Shown here piece after piece: positions 23,470 through 32,292 of a DNA stretch of 64,000 nt; position 1 is the first letter of the stretch, and every line of letters starts with the position of its first letter. This stretch comes from Granulicella sapmiensis (GTDB lineage: Bacteria; Acidobacteriota; Terriglobia; Terriglobales; Acidobacteriaceae): the NCBI GenBank assembly GCA_026225395.1, contig JAMFSR010000028.1:1-64000 (forward strand), written 5' to 3'. The notes beneath the pieces are model-generated. The model ran no database searches, had not been told where the DNA came from, and saw only the letters and a list, made by a program, of their open reading frames with translations. Both the position numbers and the translations under genes were made by a program.

Positions 23470-25506
23470 ATGAACACAAATCTGCTCTGGCTCATTCCGA
23501 CTCTTCCCTTCGCGGGCTTCCTGCTCAACGGAACGCTTGGCCGCAGGCTGCCGCGCGCTGCCGTGACGGCGATTGCGCTGCTCTTTACCGTTTTGCCCGC
23601 ACTGATCGTGGCGCAGCTTTGGATGTATATGAAGTCCGCGAGCGCGCCGCTTTCGTTGAGCGTGGCGAGCAAGCCGTGGATCGCGGTGACGGGCTTCCAG
23701 GTGAACTTTGCGTTCACGGTCGATCACCTGACGCTGATCATTCTGGCGGTGGTGACAGGCGTCGGTTTCCTGATCCATATCTACTCCGCCGGGTACATGG
23801 CCCATGAAGAGGGCTACTGGCGGTTCTTCGCGTACCTGAACCTGTTCATGTTCTTCATGCTGGTGCTGGTGCTTTCGTCGAGCTTCCTGCTGTTGTTTGT
23901 CGGTTGGGAAGGCGTGGGTCTGGCGTCGTACCTGCTGATCGGCTTCTACTTCAAGCGCGACTCCGCGGCGAACGCCGGCAAGAAGGCGTTTGTGGTGAAT
24001 CGCATCGGCGACTTCGGTTTCCTACTGGCAATGTTTTTGATCATCCAGCATTTTGGATCGCTGAACTTTACGGATGTGTTCGCGAAGATTTCCGCAACGC
24101 CGATGACCGGCGGTTTTCTGACGGCGATTGCGTTGCTGCTGGTGGTCGGGGCAACGGGTAAGAGTGCACAGATTCCTCTGTATATCTGGTTGCCGGACGC
24201 GATGGAAGGACCGACACCTGTTTCGGCGCTGATCCATGCGGCGACGATGGTGACGGCGGGTATCTACATGGTGGCGCGGTGCCATACGCTGTTCGACCGC
24301 AGCCCTTATGCGCTGGGCGTGGTGGCGATCATCGGAGCGGCTACGGCGCTGATGCCGGCGACGATCGGTATGGTGCAGCATGACATCAAGCGCGTGCTGG
24401 CTTACTCCACTGTGTCGCAGCTTGGGTATATGTTCATGGCATGCGGTGTGGGCGCATACGGCGCGGGCATCTTTCACCTGATGACGCATGCGTTCTTCAA
24501 GGCGCTGCTGTTCCTCAGCGCGGGCTCGGTTATTCATGCTCTTTCTGGCGAACAGGATATGCGCGTGATGGGCGGCCTTCGCAAGCGGATTCCCATCACC
24601 TTCTGGTGCATGACGATGGGCGTCTTCGCCATCGCCGGCATTCCCCCGTTTGCCGGTTTTTTCTCTAAAGATGAAATCCTCTACCAGACCTACCTTTGGG
24701 ATAACCCGCTGTCCAAACTTCTCTGGGCCGTCGGTCTCTTCACTGCCTTCCTGACGTCCTTCTATATGTTCCGCCTCTGGTTCAAGACTTTCTTCGGCGC
24801 ACCGCGCTTTGAAGAGCATGGCCCCACGCACGCTCCGGACCTTCATGCTGCGCATGGCGCCGCGGTGCATGCGAGCAAATCCTCCACGCTTACGCTGGAA
24901 GCCGAGCATGACTCCGGTCAGGCCGCCCACGCTCATGGCGTGCATGAGTCGCCGCTGGTCATGACCCTGCCCCTGATGATCCTCGCCGTCCTCTCCATCA
25001 TCGGCGGCTGGGTCGGCGTCCCCCTTGCTTTCGGCGGACATAACGAGTTCGAGCACTTCCTCGGCCCTGTGTTCAACCCGACCGAACACGTTGCCGAGCA
25101 CGTCGTAACCCGCAGCGCCGAACCCGTCCTCGCCGCGATGTCGGTGCTTACCGCGGCCCTCGGCTTCTTCGTCGCTTACTTCTTCTATTACAAGAAGCCT
25201 GGGACCGGAGCGGCGCTGGCGAAGAAGTTTGCTCCTGTGTATTCGTTGCTCGACCACAAATACTGGGTGGATGAGATCTACGGGCTTGTGATTGTTGCGC
25301 CGCTGCTAATGGTTTCGCGGTTTGTGCTGGGCGGGCTGGTGGAAGCGGGGTTGGTGCAAGGCACCGGCGCTACGCTGGCTGGAACGACGCGCGGGGCCGG
25401 ATCGCTCGTGCGGCGTATGCAGTCGGGAAATATTCGTTCGTATGCGGGTTGGCTGGCGCTGGGCGCAGCCGCGGTGATTGCTGTCGTTTTGTTTGCGCAC
25501 TACTAG
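23470..25506 (+). CDS. nuoL: NADH-quinone oxidoreductase subunit L
   Basis: 678 residues from the ATG at 23470 (an in-frame TTG at 23458 is less likely). NuoL is the distal antiporter-like proton pump of complex I, with about 14-16 helices and a lateral helix at the C-terminus. Family marks are VGWEGVGLASYLLIGFYF, MEGPTPVSALIHAATMVTAG, KRVLAYSTVSQLGYM and the HAFFKALLFLSAGSVIHAL segment; the pump residues in WEG, KSAQIP and THAFFKA are present. A His-rich loop (about residues 446-495, nine His) is an unusual addition. From about 24580 to 25190 the codons switch to C-ending, unlike both flanks. Confidence 0.95.
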   Translation: MNTNLLWLIPTLPFAGFLLNGTLGRRLPRAAVTAIALLFTVLPALIVAQLWMYMKSASAPLSLSVASKPWIAVTGFQVNFAFTVDHLTLIILAVVTGVGFLIHIYSAGYMAHEEGYWRFFAYLNLFMFFMLVLVLSSSFLLLFVGWEGVGLASYLLIGFYFKRDSAANAGKKAFVVNRIGDFGFLLAMFLIIQHFGSLNFTDVFAKISATPMTGGFLTAIALLLVVGATGKSAQIPLYIWLPDAMEGPTPVSALIHAATMVTAGIYMVARCHTLFDRSPYALGVVAIIGAATALMPATIGMVQHDIKRVLAYSTVSQLGYMFMACGVGAYGAGIFHLMTHAFFKALLFLSAGSVIHALSGEQDMRVMGGLRKRIPITFWCMTMGVFAIAGIPPFAGFFSKDEILYQTYLWDNPLSKLLWAVGLFTAFLTSFYMFRLWFKTFFGAPRFEEHGPTHAPDLHAAHGAAVHASKSSTLTLEAEHDSGQAAHAHGVHESPLVMTLPLMILAVLSIIGGWVGVPLAFGGHNEFEHFLGPVFNPTEHVAEHVVTRSAEPVLAAMSVLTAALGFFVAYFFYYKKPGTGAALAKKFAPVYSLLDHKYWVDEIYGLVIVAPLLMVSRFVLGGLVEAGLVQGTGATLAGTTRGAGSLVRRMQSGNIRSYAGWLALGAAAVIAVVLFAHY

Positions 25507-25571
25507 ATGAGTTTTCTCCTTCGCGTTGTGAAGGACTTGTTTGAGAACCACCAAGGACTATTAGGAATTCG

Positions 25572-27218
25572 ATGAACTTCGACCACATCATCCTGACGAT
25601 CATCCTGCTGGCCCCGCTTGTGGGTGCGTTGATCCTCGCTGTCATTCCGGAACGCGAAGGCGCGAAGACGCACCATATCGGGGCGCTTGTGGTGACGCTG
25701 TTTACCTTCCTCTGCACGCTGCACCTGGCGGCGCACTTCAACTACGCGTCGGCGCCTGGGACGTTCCAATTTGAACAGACTGTGCCGTGGATCGCTTCGC
25801 CGCACATCAACTATCACGTGGGCGTGGATGGGCTTTCGATGTGGCTGGTGATTTTGGCCGGCATCCTTGCACCGATTGGTGTGCTGGCCAGCTGGAATGC
25901 GATCAAGGTGCGCACGAAGCTTTTCTTTGTGCTGTTCCTGCTGCAGCAGGTTGCGATGCTTGGCATCTTTATGGCACTTGACCTGTTTCTTTATTACGGC
26001 TTTTGGGAGCTTTCGATCGTTCCGATGGCTTTGCTGATTGCTACGTTTGGACGCACGGAGAACCGGCGGCGCGCGGCGATCAAGTTCTTCCTGTATACGT
26101 TTATTCCTTCGGCGATTTTGCTGGCGGCGATGATCTGGCTGTATACGAAGACGGGCACGTTCGATCTGCCGATGCTGCAGCAGCTGGCTGCTTCGCACTC
26201 GATTTCGGATAGCAGCGCGGCGCTGTGGCTTTGCTCGCTGGCGTTCCTGGTGGCGTTTGCGGTGAAGGTACCGGTGTTTCCGCTGCATGGATGGCTGTCC
26301 GATGCAGTGCAGGAGACGCCTACCGCTGCAGTGATGGTGCTGGCCGGGAAGCTGGGGCTTTACTCGATACTGCGGTTTTACTTCGGCATCTTTCCGGAGC
26401 AGGCGCGGCATATTGCGCCACTGCTGATTGCGCTGGGCGCGATCGGGATTGCGTATGGCGCGCTGGTGGCGCTGGTGCAGACGGACCTGAAGAAGCTGGC
26501 GGCGTTCAGCACGTTGAGCCATGTGAGTTTTATCGTGCTGGGAATTTTCAGCTTTACCGTTGCGGGGCTGGATGGTGGCGTTTACCAGATTCTGAATGAG
26601 TCGTTGATTGGCGCGGCGCTGTTTGTGCTGCTTGGACTGCTGTACGAGCGCTATGGCACGTATGACATGCGCGACTATGGCGGGCTCGCGGGGAAGCATC
26701 CGTGGATGGTGACGATGTTTGTGGTGACGTCGCTGGCGGCGGTTGGCCTGCCGATGCTGTCGGGGTTTGTGGGTGAGTTTCTGATTCTTTCAGGGTCGCT
26801 GCAGGCTTATATTCCGCACCCGATGGTGTGGACGGCGATTGGAACTACGGGCGTGATCTTCTCCGCCGCTTATATGCTTTCGATGATTCAGAAGCTGTTC
26901 TATGGGGATCTTGGGTTGCGGTCGGAAGAAGTTGTTGGATGGGACCTAAAGCCGCGGGAGCATTTGGAGCTTTGGCCGCTGGCTGTGCTGTTTTTGGTGA
27001 TGGGTGTGTTCTCGCCGTTCTGGATGAAGTCGATCGATATGTACGGCACTTTGACGGCGGACAAGCTGATTCACTTTGAACCGGGCTCGATCAAACATAT
27101 AGAAACTGAGACTTATACGCCAACCGCAAATCTGACATCACAGCAACTCGATGTCGTGTCAGATTTGCAGAGCGGCAAAATTGCGCCGGCTTCCGTCGCA
27201 TCGAAGGAGGTTCGCTAA
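25572..27218 (+). CDS. nuoM: NADH-quinone oxidoreductase subunit M
   Basis: 548 residues, an antiporter-like proton-pumping subunit. Signatures are YHVGVDGLSMWLVILAGILAPIG-type opening, YYGFWELSIVPMALLI, KVPVFPLHGWLSDA, DLKKLAAFSTLSHVSFIVLG and GFVGEFLIL. The conserved pump residues Glu (FWELS), Lys (FAVKVP) and the His/Lys of the mid-membrane chain are present. A C-terminal tail of about 35 residues (from about TPTANLTSQQLD) extends beyond the usual end. The start is 66 bases after nuoL; the stop overlaps nuoN (TAATG). Confidence 0.95.
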   Translation: MNFDHIILTIILLAPLVGALILAVIPEREGAKTHHIGALVVTLFTFLCTLHLAAHFNYASAPGTFQFEQTVPWIASPHINYHVGVDGLSMWLVILAGILAPIGVLASWNAIKVRTKLFFVLFLLQQVAMLGIFMALDLFLYYGFWELSIVPMALLIATFGRTENRRRAAIKFFLYTFIPSAILLAAMIWLYTKTGTFDLPMLQQLAASHSISDSSAALWLCSLAFLVAFAVKVPVFPLHGWLSDAVQETPTAAVMVLAGKLGLYSILRFYFGIFPEQARHIAPLLIALGAIGIAYGALVALVQTDLKKLAAFSTLSHVSFIVLGIFSFTVAGLDGGVYQILNESLIGAALFVLLGLLYERYGTYDMRDYGGLAGKHPWMVTMFVVTSLAAVGLPMLSGFVGEFLILSGSLQAYIPHPMVWTAIGTTGVIFSAAYMLSMIQKLFYGDLGLRSEEVVGWDLKPREHLELWPLAVLFLVMGVFSPFWMKSIDMYGTLTADKLIHFEPGSIKHIETETYTPTANLTSQQLDVVSDLQSGKIAPASVASKEVR

Positions 27219-28741
27219 TGTCCACTAACCTCCTCGCGCTGCTGCCTGAAATTATTTTGACGATCACCGGTGTTCTGGTGATGGTGCTTGAGCCTGTGAT
27301 TGCGCCGGGCAAGTCGCGCAAGCCGCTTGGATGGCTGGCGATTCTCGGCACGGCGGCTTCGATTGCAGCGACTTGCTATCAGAAGCATGTCCTGAATACG
27401 AGCGGCGTGTTTACGGCGTTTTATTCGACTGTGCAGATCGATGCGTTCTCGGTGTTCTTCCATCTGCTGATTGCATGCGTTGTGCTGGTTACCCTGCTGG
27501 CTTCGCTGGACTACTTTGCAAGCCCCATTACGCATGCGGGTGAGTACTTCGCGCTGGTGCTGTTTGGCGCGACGGGCATGATGTTCATGACGTGCTCGGT
27601 TGAGCTGCTGATGGTGTTCATCGGGTTGGAGATTTCGTCGATCTCGACGTATATCCTGGCGGGCTTCCGTAAGGGGCAGGCTACGGCTTCGGAGTCTTCG
27701 CTGAAGTACTTCCTGCTGGGCAGCTTTGCTACGGCGTTCTTCCTTTATGGCATTGCGCTTTGCTTTGGAGCGACAGGGTCGACGAGTATTGGGGCTATTG
27801 CTTCGGGGTTGAATACGACGGCTACGCCGACGCTGGCGATTCTTGCGGTGGCGATGGTGCTGATCGGGTTGGGGTTCAAGGTTTCGGCGGCGCCGTTTCA
27901 TGTGTGGACGCCGGATGTGTATCAGGGCGCGCCATCGCCGGTGGTTGCGTTGATGTCGACTGCGCCCAAGGCCGCGGCATTTGCTGTGCTGTTGCGCTTC
28001 CTATTCAACGGGACGCCGCAGCTGCGTGGGCACTGGATTTTGATGGTGGAGATACTGGCGATCCTTTCGATGACGATCGGCAACCTGGGTGCGCTGCTGC
28101 AGAAGGATGTGAAGCGGCTGCTGGCGTACTCGTCGATTGCGCATGCCGGGTATTTGCTGGTGGCGTTTACGGGCGTGCATAAGGATGCGGTTTCGGGAGC
28201 GCTGTTTTATACGGCGGCCTATGCGGCGATGAACGTCGGGGCACTGCTGGTGATTACGCAGATCTCGGGCTTTGATGAGAAGCTGCGGAGCATTGACGAC
28301 TTCACGGGCGTCGCGCTGAAACGCCCGTATCTTGCGGCGCTGCTTGGGTTCTTTTTGTTGTCACTGATCGGGATTCCCTTTACCGGAGGGTTCTTCGGCA
28401 AGTTCTATGCGTTCTCGGGGGCGATCCATAACGGGTATGTCGGGCTGGCGATCTTTGGGCTGGCGAACTCGGGTGTGGCTTGCTACTACTACCTGCGGTT
28501 GCTGGCGGCGCTGTATTCGCGTCCACTGGGCGATAGCAGTGCGGCTGTGCTCCCGGCACGGACATTGAGCGTTCCGGCTGCGGTTGCAGTGACTGCTGCT
28601 GCACTGGCTACGCTGGCGCTGGGTGTGGCTCCGAACAGCGTGTTGCACCTTGTGCAGCATTCGGCGCCGGAGACGTTGCCGGCTTATGTAGTAGTGCCTG
28701 CGGCCGCGACGGTACCGGTGGCGACAACCACCGCTCCTTAA
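27218..28741 (+). CDS. nuoN: NADH-quinone oxidoreductase subunit N
   Basis: 507 residues, the third antiporter-like pump. Marks are the opening LALLPEIILTITGVLVMVLEPV, GLEISSISTYILAGF, SSLKYFLLGSFATAFFLYG, FKVSAAPFHVWTPDVYQGAPSP, DVKRLLAYSSIAHAGYLLV and IGIPFTGGFFGKFY (in parts). An alanine-rich tail with VPVATTTAP ends the protein. It is translationally coupled to nuoM. It is the last nuo gene; its stop overlaps the convergent CGNR gene by 4 bases, so no terminator fits between them. Confidence 0.95.
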   Translation: MSTNLLALLPEIILTITGVLVMVLEPVIAPGKSRKPLGWLAILGTAASIAATCYQKHVLNTSGVFTAFYSTVQIDAFSVFFHLLIACVVLVTLLASLDYFASPITHAGEYFALVLFGATGMMFMTCSVELLMVFIGLEISSISTYILAGFRKGQATASESSLKYFLLGSFATAFFLYGIALCFGATGSTSIGAIASGLNTTATPTLAILAVAMVLIGLGFKVSAAPFHVWTPDVYQGAPSPVVALMSTAPKAAAFAVLLRFLFNGTPQLRGHWILMVEILAILSMTIGNLGALLQKDVKRLLAYSSIAHAGYLLVAFTGVHKDAVSGALFYTAAYAAMNVGALLVITQISGFDEKLRSIDDFTGVALKRPYLAALLGFFLLSLIGIPFTGGFFGKFYAFSGAIHNGYVGLAIFGLANSGVACYYYLRLLAALYSRPLGDSSAAVLPARTLSVPAAVAVTAAALATLALGVAPNSVLHLVQHSAPETLPAYVVVPAAATVPVATTTAP

Positions 28742-29322
28742 GCTTCGCTGCGGCGTTTGCGGAAGGCGGCTACTTTGTGACGGTTGCCGCAGGAGGCCAT
28801 GCTGCACCAGCGGCGGTGGTGGGACTTGGTGCGGTCGTAGAACCAGAGGACGCAGGTGTCGCTTTCGCAGCGGCGGATGAGGTCGAAGTCGCCGCTGGCG
28901 AGGAGTTCGGCGGCGGCTTCGGCGACGGGGGCGAGGGCTTGCTCGGGGGTTTGGTGGGACCAGACTTTTTTAAGAGCGAATTGACCGGGGTGAGGCTGGA
29001 TTAGGTCGAGGTAGCTGCTGGCTGCGCGAAGGAACCTGTTCAACGTGGCGAGGGCTTTGGGGTCCAGAGGGTTCCCTGCTTTACGGGCCGTGATGAGGGA
29101 GCGGAGGTCTTCGCGGAGGGTGCGGGCGGCGGCTAGAAGGCCCGTGCCGTGAAACGTGGCCGGGTAGCCGATGCGGGCTAGCGTGGCGAAGACGTCGGCG
29201 TCCGACTGGAAGAGGTCTTGGAGCTGGCCGTCAATCAAAGGGACCGTGTTGAGGAACTCGAGGACAGGGTGGTCGCCGAGGTTGGCGGTTGGCGATATCG
29301 AGATTTCTGTGGGGTGCGCCAT
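28738..29322 (-). CDS. CGNR zinc-finger transcriptional regulator (ABATE domain)
   Basis: 194 residues. The N-terminal part (LEFLNTV near residue 22) is an ABATE/putative stress-response domain and the C-terminus is a CGNR zinc finger: RRCESDTCVLWFYDRTKSH, RRWCSMASCGNRHKVA. The Cys residues of CESDTC and CSMASC with the basic CGNRHK helix bind zinc and DNA. Such regulators usually control an adjacent divergent gene, here the Tat hydrolase. An inverted repeat TGTAACC-N18-GGTTACA in the 101-base shared upstream region is the likely operator. Its end overlaps nuoN. Confidence 0.92.
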   Translation of the reverse strand: MAHPTEISISPTANLGDHPVLEFLNTVPLIDGQLQDLFQSDADVFATLARIGYPATFHGTGLLAAARTLREDLRSLITARKAGNPLDPKALATLNRFLRAASSYLDLIQPHPGQFALKKVWSHQTPEQALAPVAEAAAELLASGDFDLIRRCESDTCVLWFYDRTKSHHRRWCSMASCGNRHKVAAFRKRRSEA

Positions 29323-29350
29323 ATTTTCTTTGACTTTTTCTGAATCCTTC

Positions 29351-29382
29351 TGTAACCATTATAACTCATATTGAAGGTTACA
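29351..29382. promoter_or_regulatory. Candidate operator of the CGNR regulator
   Basis: TGTAACC (29351-29357) and GGTTACA (29376-29382) form a perfect 7-bp inverted repeat with an 18-base spacer that contains TATAAC (29360-29365), a good -10 box for the rightward hydrolase gene. A -35-like TTCTGA lies about 16 bases before it. Repression by occlusion of the promoter fits this geometry. Confidence 0.5.
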
Positions 29383-29423
29383 TGATTCTGGCGGTTCACA
29401 CTGGAATCTTAAGGAGCAAGACG

Positions 29424-30383
29424 ATGACTCGTAGAAATTTCTTTGCAAAGGGTGCTACTGCGTTGGCGGCTACTGCTGTTCCGGCTTCTGCTGCCGAGTT
29501 CAAGACAAAACCGACCGGTATTGCTGTGACGCACGTCAAGCGTGTGCAGGCGGATGGTGTGAGTGTGTTTTACCGCGAGGCTGGACCGGCGGATGCGCCG
29601 GTGGTGCTGTTGCTGCATGGGTTCCCTACCAGCTCGTTTCAGTATCGTGAGTTGATTCCTCGGCTGGCGGATAAGTACCGCGTGATTGCGCCGGATCTGC
29701 CGGGGTTTGGGTTTACGGAGGTGCCGGCGGAACGGAAGTATGTGTACGCGTTCGACAATCTTGCTAAGACCATTGAGGCCTTTGTGGAGGCGCTTGGGTT
29801 GAAGAAGTATGCGTTATATGTGTTCGACTATGGAGCGCCGACGGGGTTCCGGTTGGCGATGGCTCATCCGGAGCGGGTGACCGCGATTGTTTCGCAGAAC
29901 GGCAATGCGTATGAGGAGGGTCTAGGGGATGCGTGGGCGCCGATCCAACGGTACTGGCGGGAGCCGACGCTTGAGAACCGAAATGCGATTCGGCCGGGAC
30001 TTACGCCTGAAGGTATGAAGCATGAGTACTCGGTGGGGATCGCGCAGCCGGAGCGGATCGCACCTGAGGGTTACACCTTGGACGGTGCGCTGTTGCAGCG
30101 GCCGGGCAACGTGGATATACAGCTCGACCTATTTCTGGATTATGCCAACAACGTGAAGCTTTATCCGGCGTTCCAGCAGTACTTTCGTACGTCCAAGCCG
30201 CCGTTGCTGGCGATCTGGGGTGAGCACGATCTGTACTTCATTCCCGCTGGGGCTAAGGCATTCAAGCGTGATATTCCGGAGGCTATGGTGCAGTTTCTGG
30301 ATACCGGGCACTTTGCGTTGGAGACGCATGTGGAGGATGTGGCGGAGGCTATGCGGGGGTTTTTGGCTAGCCACGGGGTTTGA
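29424..30383 (+). CDS. Tat-exported alpha/beta hydrolase (epoxide hydrolase / haloalkane dehalogenase-like)
   Basis: 319 residues from the ATG at 29424, with AAGGAG 7 bases upstream; the longer in-frame start at 29382 would run through the operator. The N-terminus MTRRNFFAKGATALAATAV is a twin-arginine signal. The oxyanion motif LLHGFPTSSFQYR, the nucleophile elbow FDYGAPTGF (Asp nucleophile, as in epoxide hydrolases and haloalkane dehalogenases), WGEHDLYFIP and the catalytic His of DTGHFALETH complete the fold. Substrate unknown. Divergent from the CGNR regulator, which probably controls it. Confidence 0.85.
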   Translation: MTRRNFFAKGATALAATAVPASAAEFKTKPTGIAVTHVKRVQADGVSVFYREAGPADAPVVLLLHGFPTSSFQYRELIPRLADKYRVIAPDLPGFGFTEVPAERKYVYAFDNLAKTIEAFVEALGLKKYALYVFDYGAPTGFRLAMAHPERVTAIVSQNGNAYEEGLGDAWAPIQRYWREPTLENRNAIRPGLTPEGMKHEYSVGIAQPERIAPEGYTLDGALLQRPGNVDIQLDLFLDYANNVKLYPAFQQYFRTSKPPLLAIWGEHDLYFIPAGAKAFKRDIPEAMVQFLDTGHFALETHVEDVAEAMRGFLASHGV

Positions 30384-30397
30384 GGTGATGCGGAAAT

Positions 30398-30426
30398 CCC
30401 CGATCTCCAAGTGCGAGAGATCGGGG
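30398..30426 (+). terminator. Hairpin after the hydrolase gene
   Basis: A perfect 10-bp stem (CCCCGATCTC with GAGATCGGGG) begins 15 bases after the stop. It lacks a following T-run, so it may be a factor-assisted terminator or REP-like element. Confidence 0.5.
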
Positions 30427-30454
30427 GCACCCGGATTGTGCGGCACCTTATAAA

Positions 30455-30530
30455 AGCAGATCCCCTGCGAGGATGACAGAAAGAAAAGCAAGGACGACGG
30501 CAAAAGCAGATTCCCTTCGGGAATGGAAAA
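30455..30530. repeat. Dispersed repeat family 1, copy 2
   Basis: GCAGATCCCCTGCGAGGATG, the GACAGAAAGAAAAGCAAG tail, and then GCAGATTCCCTTCGGGAATG repeat the modules seen at 15557 and 42682. It lies between the hydrolase and the atp terminator. Confidence 0.75.
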
Positions 30531-30546
30531 ATGAAAAGCAAAAGCA

Positions 30547-30574
30547 AAAGGCCTCCGCGGGTGCGGGGGCCTTT
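30547..30574 (-). terminator. Terminator of the atp operon
   Basis: On the minus strand AAAGGCCCCCGC pairs with GCGGAGGCCTTTT (one mismatch) around a short loop, followed by GCTTTTGCTTTT. It lies 21 bases beyond the atpE stop. Confidence 0.8.
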
Positions 30575-30594
30575 GGTGCTTTTTGGAGCGGGAG

Positions 30595-30918
30595 TTACTT
30601 GGCGCTGCGAACGACTGCGAAGATCACGGCGAAGGTGAAGAGCGCGAGGGATTCGATGAAGGCCAGGCCGAGAATCAGGAAGAGGAAGATGCCAGGGCGT
30701 GCGCCGGGGTTGCGGGCGAGTGCTTCGGCGGAAGATGCCGTTGCCTTGCCCTGTCCGAGACCGCAAAGGCCGGAAGCGAGCGCCATGCCGAGGCCGGCAG
30801 CCAGCGGGATCCACTGGTTGGCGGGAGCGGCGGTTCCCTGTGCGAACGCGGGCGAGGCAACCAAGAGGACTGCCAGAGCCGCGAAGATGTACTTCATTGT
30901 GCGAAATGCGTTGACCAT
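30595..30918 (-). CDS. atpE: ATP synthase F0 subunit c
   Basis: 107 residues, longer than the usual 75-85 because an N-terminal signal-like helix (MKYIFAALAVLLVASPAFAQ) precedes the two-helix hairpin. Such signal-bearing c subunits are known. The c-ring body contains GLGQGKATASSAEALARN and FIESLALFTF; the Glu in FIES is the ion-binding carboxylate. Gln (GLGQG) precedes that Glu by 33 residues and Ser follows it, as in sodium-type rings, but the Tyr two turns on is replaced by Phe, so the coupling ion cannot be decided. The start at 30918 has GGAG 8 bases upstream; a later Met at residue 8 is the alternative. Confidence 0.94.
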   Translation of the reverse strand: MVNAFRTMKYIFAALAVLLVASPAFAQGTAAPANQWIPLAAGLGMALASGLCGLGQGKATASSAEALARNPGARPGIFLFLILGLAFIESLALFTFAVIFAVVRSAK

Positions 30919-31073
30919 GTGTTACTCCTGCCCCCGTAATCTCGCCGCCAGTGGGTGGTTGAAGCTCACCGTGCTGGCCCCCTCACGCTGAACGGCGGAA
31001 GTACTCACCACGAAGAGGGGGCGCCCCCTCGCAGGATCTTGATACCGGCGTTGGTCTGCCGGAAAACTTGTTT

Positions 31074-31805
31074 CTAGTGCTCGTGTGCGACGGCGAGGCC
31101 GATGTAAGTTGCGGCCAGCAGAAGAAACACGTAGGCCTGAACGAGCGCCACGCCAAAGTGCAGCCCGATGACGATCAGAGGAATGCCTACCGGGACGAGC
31201 GAGAAGAACACAAGTGTGAGGAGCTCGCCGGCAAACATGTTCGCGTACAAACGCACGGTGAGCGAGAGAACGCGCGCCAGGTGCGAAATGACCTCAATGA
31301 CGAACATGAACGGGTACAGAATCGGCAGAGGGCCGACGAACTGCTTGATGTAGCCGAAACCGTTCGATTTGATGCCCTGGTAGTGGTAGTAGACGAAGGT
31401 GACGAGTGCAAGGCCGAGCGGGACGGTGACGTCACCTGTGGGCGACTCGAGTCCCGGGATCAGGCCCATGAGGTTCATCAGGAGGATGAACACTCCGAGG
31501 ACGGCGAGGTAGGCCGAGTACTTTTCGTAGCCATGGCCGATGATGGGCTCGGTCTGGTCGACGACGAAGCCGTGGGTGAGCTCGGCGAGGTGCTGAACGC
31601 CGTTCGGCGTTTCCACGCTGAGCGAAAACCGCACAAGGATAAAGCCCGCGATCATCAGGACGAAGACGAAAAACTCCATCGCGACGGAATTGGTGATGGG
31701 CGCATTGGCGAAGGCGGGCGTTACATGGACGGCCGCGAGAAGCTTATCCACCGGGCCGGCGAATGCGTGGTTCAGAAGTCTGGTAAACAGCAGTTGTGTC
31801 GGCAT
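31074..31805 (-). CDS. atpB: ATP synthase F0 subunit a
   Basis: 243 residues with about six helices. Subunit a forms the proton half-channels against the c-ring. The essential Arg lies in SLTVRLYANMFAGE, which is the family signature, and IGLHFGVALVQAYVFLLL with the conserved Gln follows. The N-terminal half (VETPNGVQHLAELTHGFV) is typical. The gene is the third of a minus-strand set atpZ-atpI-atpB-atpE; subunits b, delta, alpha, gamma, beta and epsilon are not in the window. The atpE start lies 156 bases downstream. Confidence 0.96.
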   Translation of the reverse strand: MPTQLLFTRLLNHAFAGPVDKLLAAVHVTPAFANAPITNSVAMEFFVFVLMIAGFILVRFSLSVETPNGVQHLAELTHGFVVDQTEPIIGHGYEKYSAYLAVLGVFILLMNLMGLIPGLESPTGDVTVPLGLALVTFVYYHYQGIKSNGFGYIKQFVGPLPILYPFMFVIEVISHLARVLSLTVRLYANMFAGELLTLVFFSLVPVGIPLIVIGLHFGVALVQAYVFLLLAATYIGLAVAHEH

Positions 31806-31869
31806 AATCAGGCGGCAAAAGCTCTTTGTTTCTTGAATTTCAGCGTATGGAGGAAGCGGCGAGAAGCCC

Positions 31870-32292
31870 CTAAACCGTCCACGCCTTCACCAGTCTCAAG
31901 GCCTCGATTGTGAGGGCGAAAACGCCCATTCCGAGACCCGCGGCAAGCGCGTAAACAGAGCCATCCAAGAACTTAAGACTAACATAAAGCACGACTACGG
32001 CCAGGCCGAGCCTGAGGAAGAAACCGAGCAGAACAGGGGCCATGGGGCGGGCTTCGCCGCCGGCGTCCATGTAGGCCATCATGGAGGTCATGAGCTTGCG
32101 CCACTCCCACAAGCCGGAGCCGGAGATGGCTGCGCCAACGAGCAATAGGAGGGCTGTCGACCAGCCGAACTTCCACCAGACGAGCGGCAGGGCGACGGCG
32201 GTGGCGATCAGCACGATTTTGACGGCGGTGAGGACCGACCGGCGGACGTCTTCGTCGCTGTAGTTCTTGAGGGCTTCCAACTTATTTTCCAC
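31870..32292 (-). CDS. ATP synthase subunit I-like membrane protein
   Basis: 140 residues with four hydrophobic segments (KIVLIATAVALPLVWW, TALLLLVGAAISGSGLW, LGFFLRLGLAVVVLYV, YALAAGLGMGVFALTIEAL). Position between atpZ and atpB and this profile fit AtpI, an accessory protein that helps assemble the c-ring. Sequence conservation in this family is weak, so the name rests on context. The start overlaps the atpZ stop by 11 bases. Confidence 0.75.
   Translation of the reverse strand: MENKLEALKNYSDEDVRRSVLTAVKIVLIATAVALPLVWWKFGWSTALLLLVGAAISGSGLWEWRKLMTSMMAYMDAGGEARPMAPVLLGFFLRLGLAVVVLYVSLKFLDGSVYALAAGLGMGVFALTIEALRLVKAWTV

Noticed and set aside
30595..30918. Claim that the ATP synthase is sodium-driven
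   Set aside because: Gln and Ser of the sodium motif are present, but the Tyr is Phe and many proton-type rings share the other residues; sequence alone is not enough.
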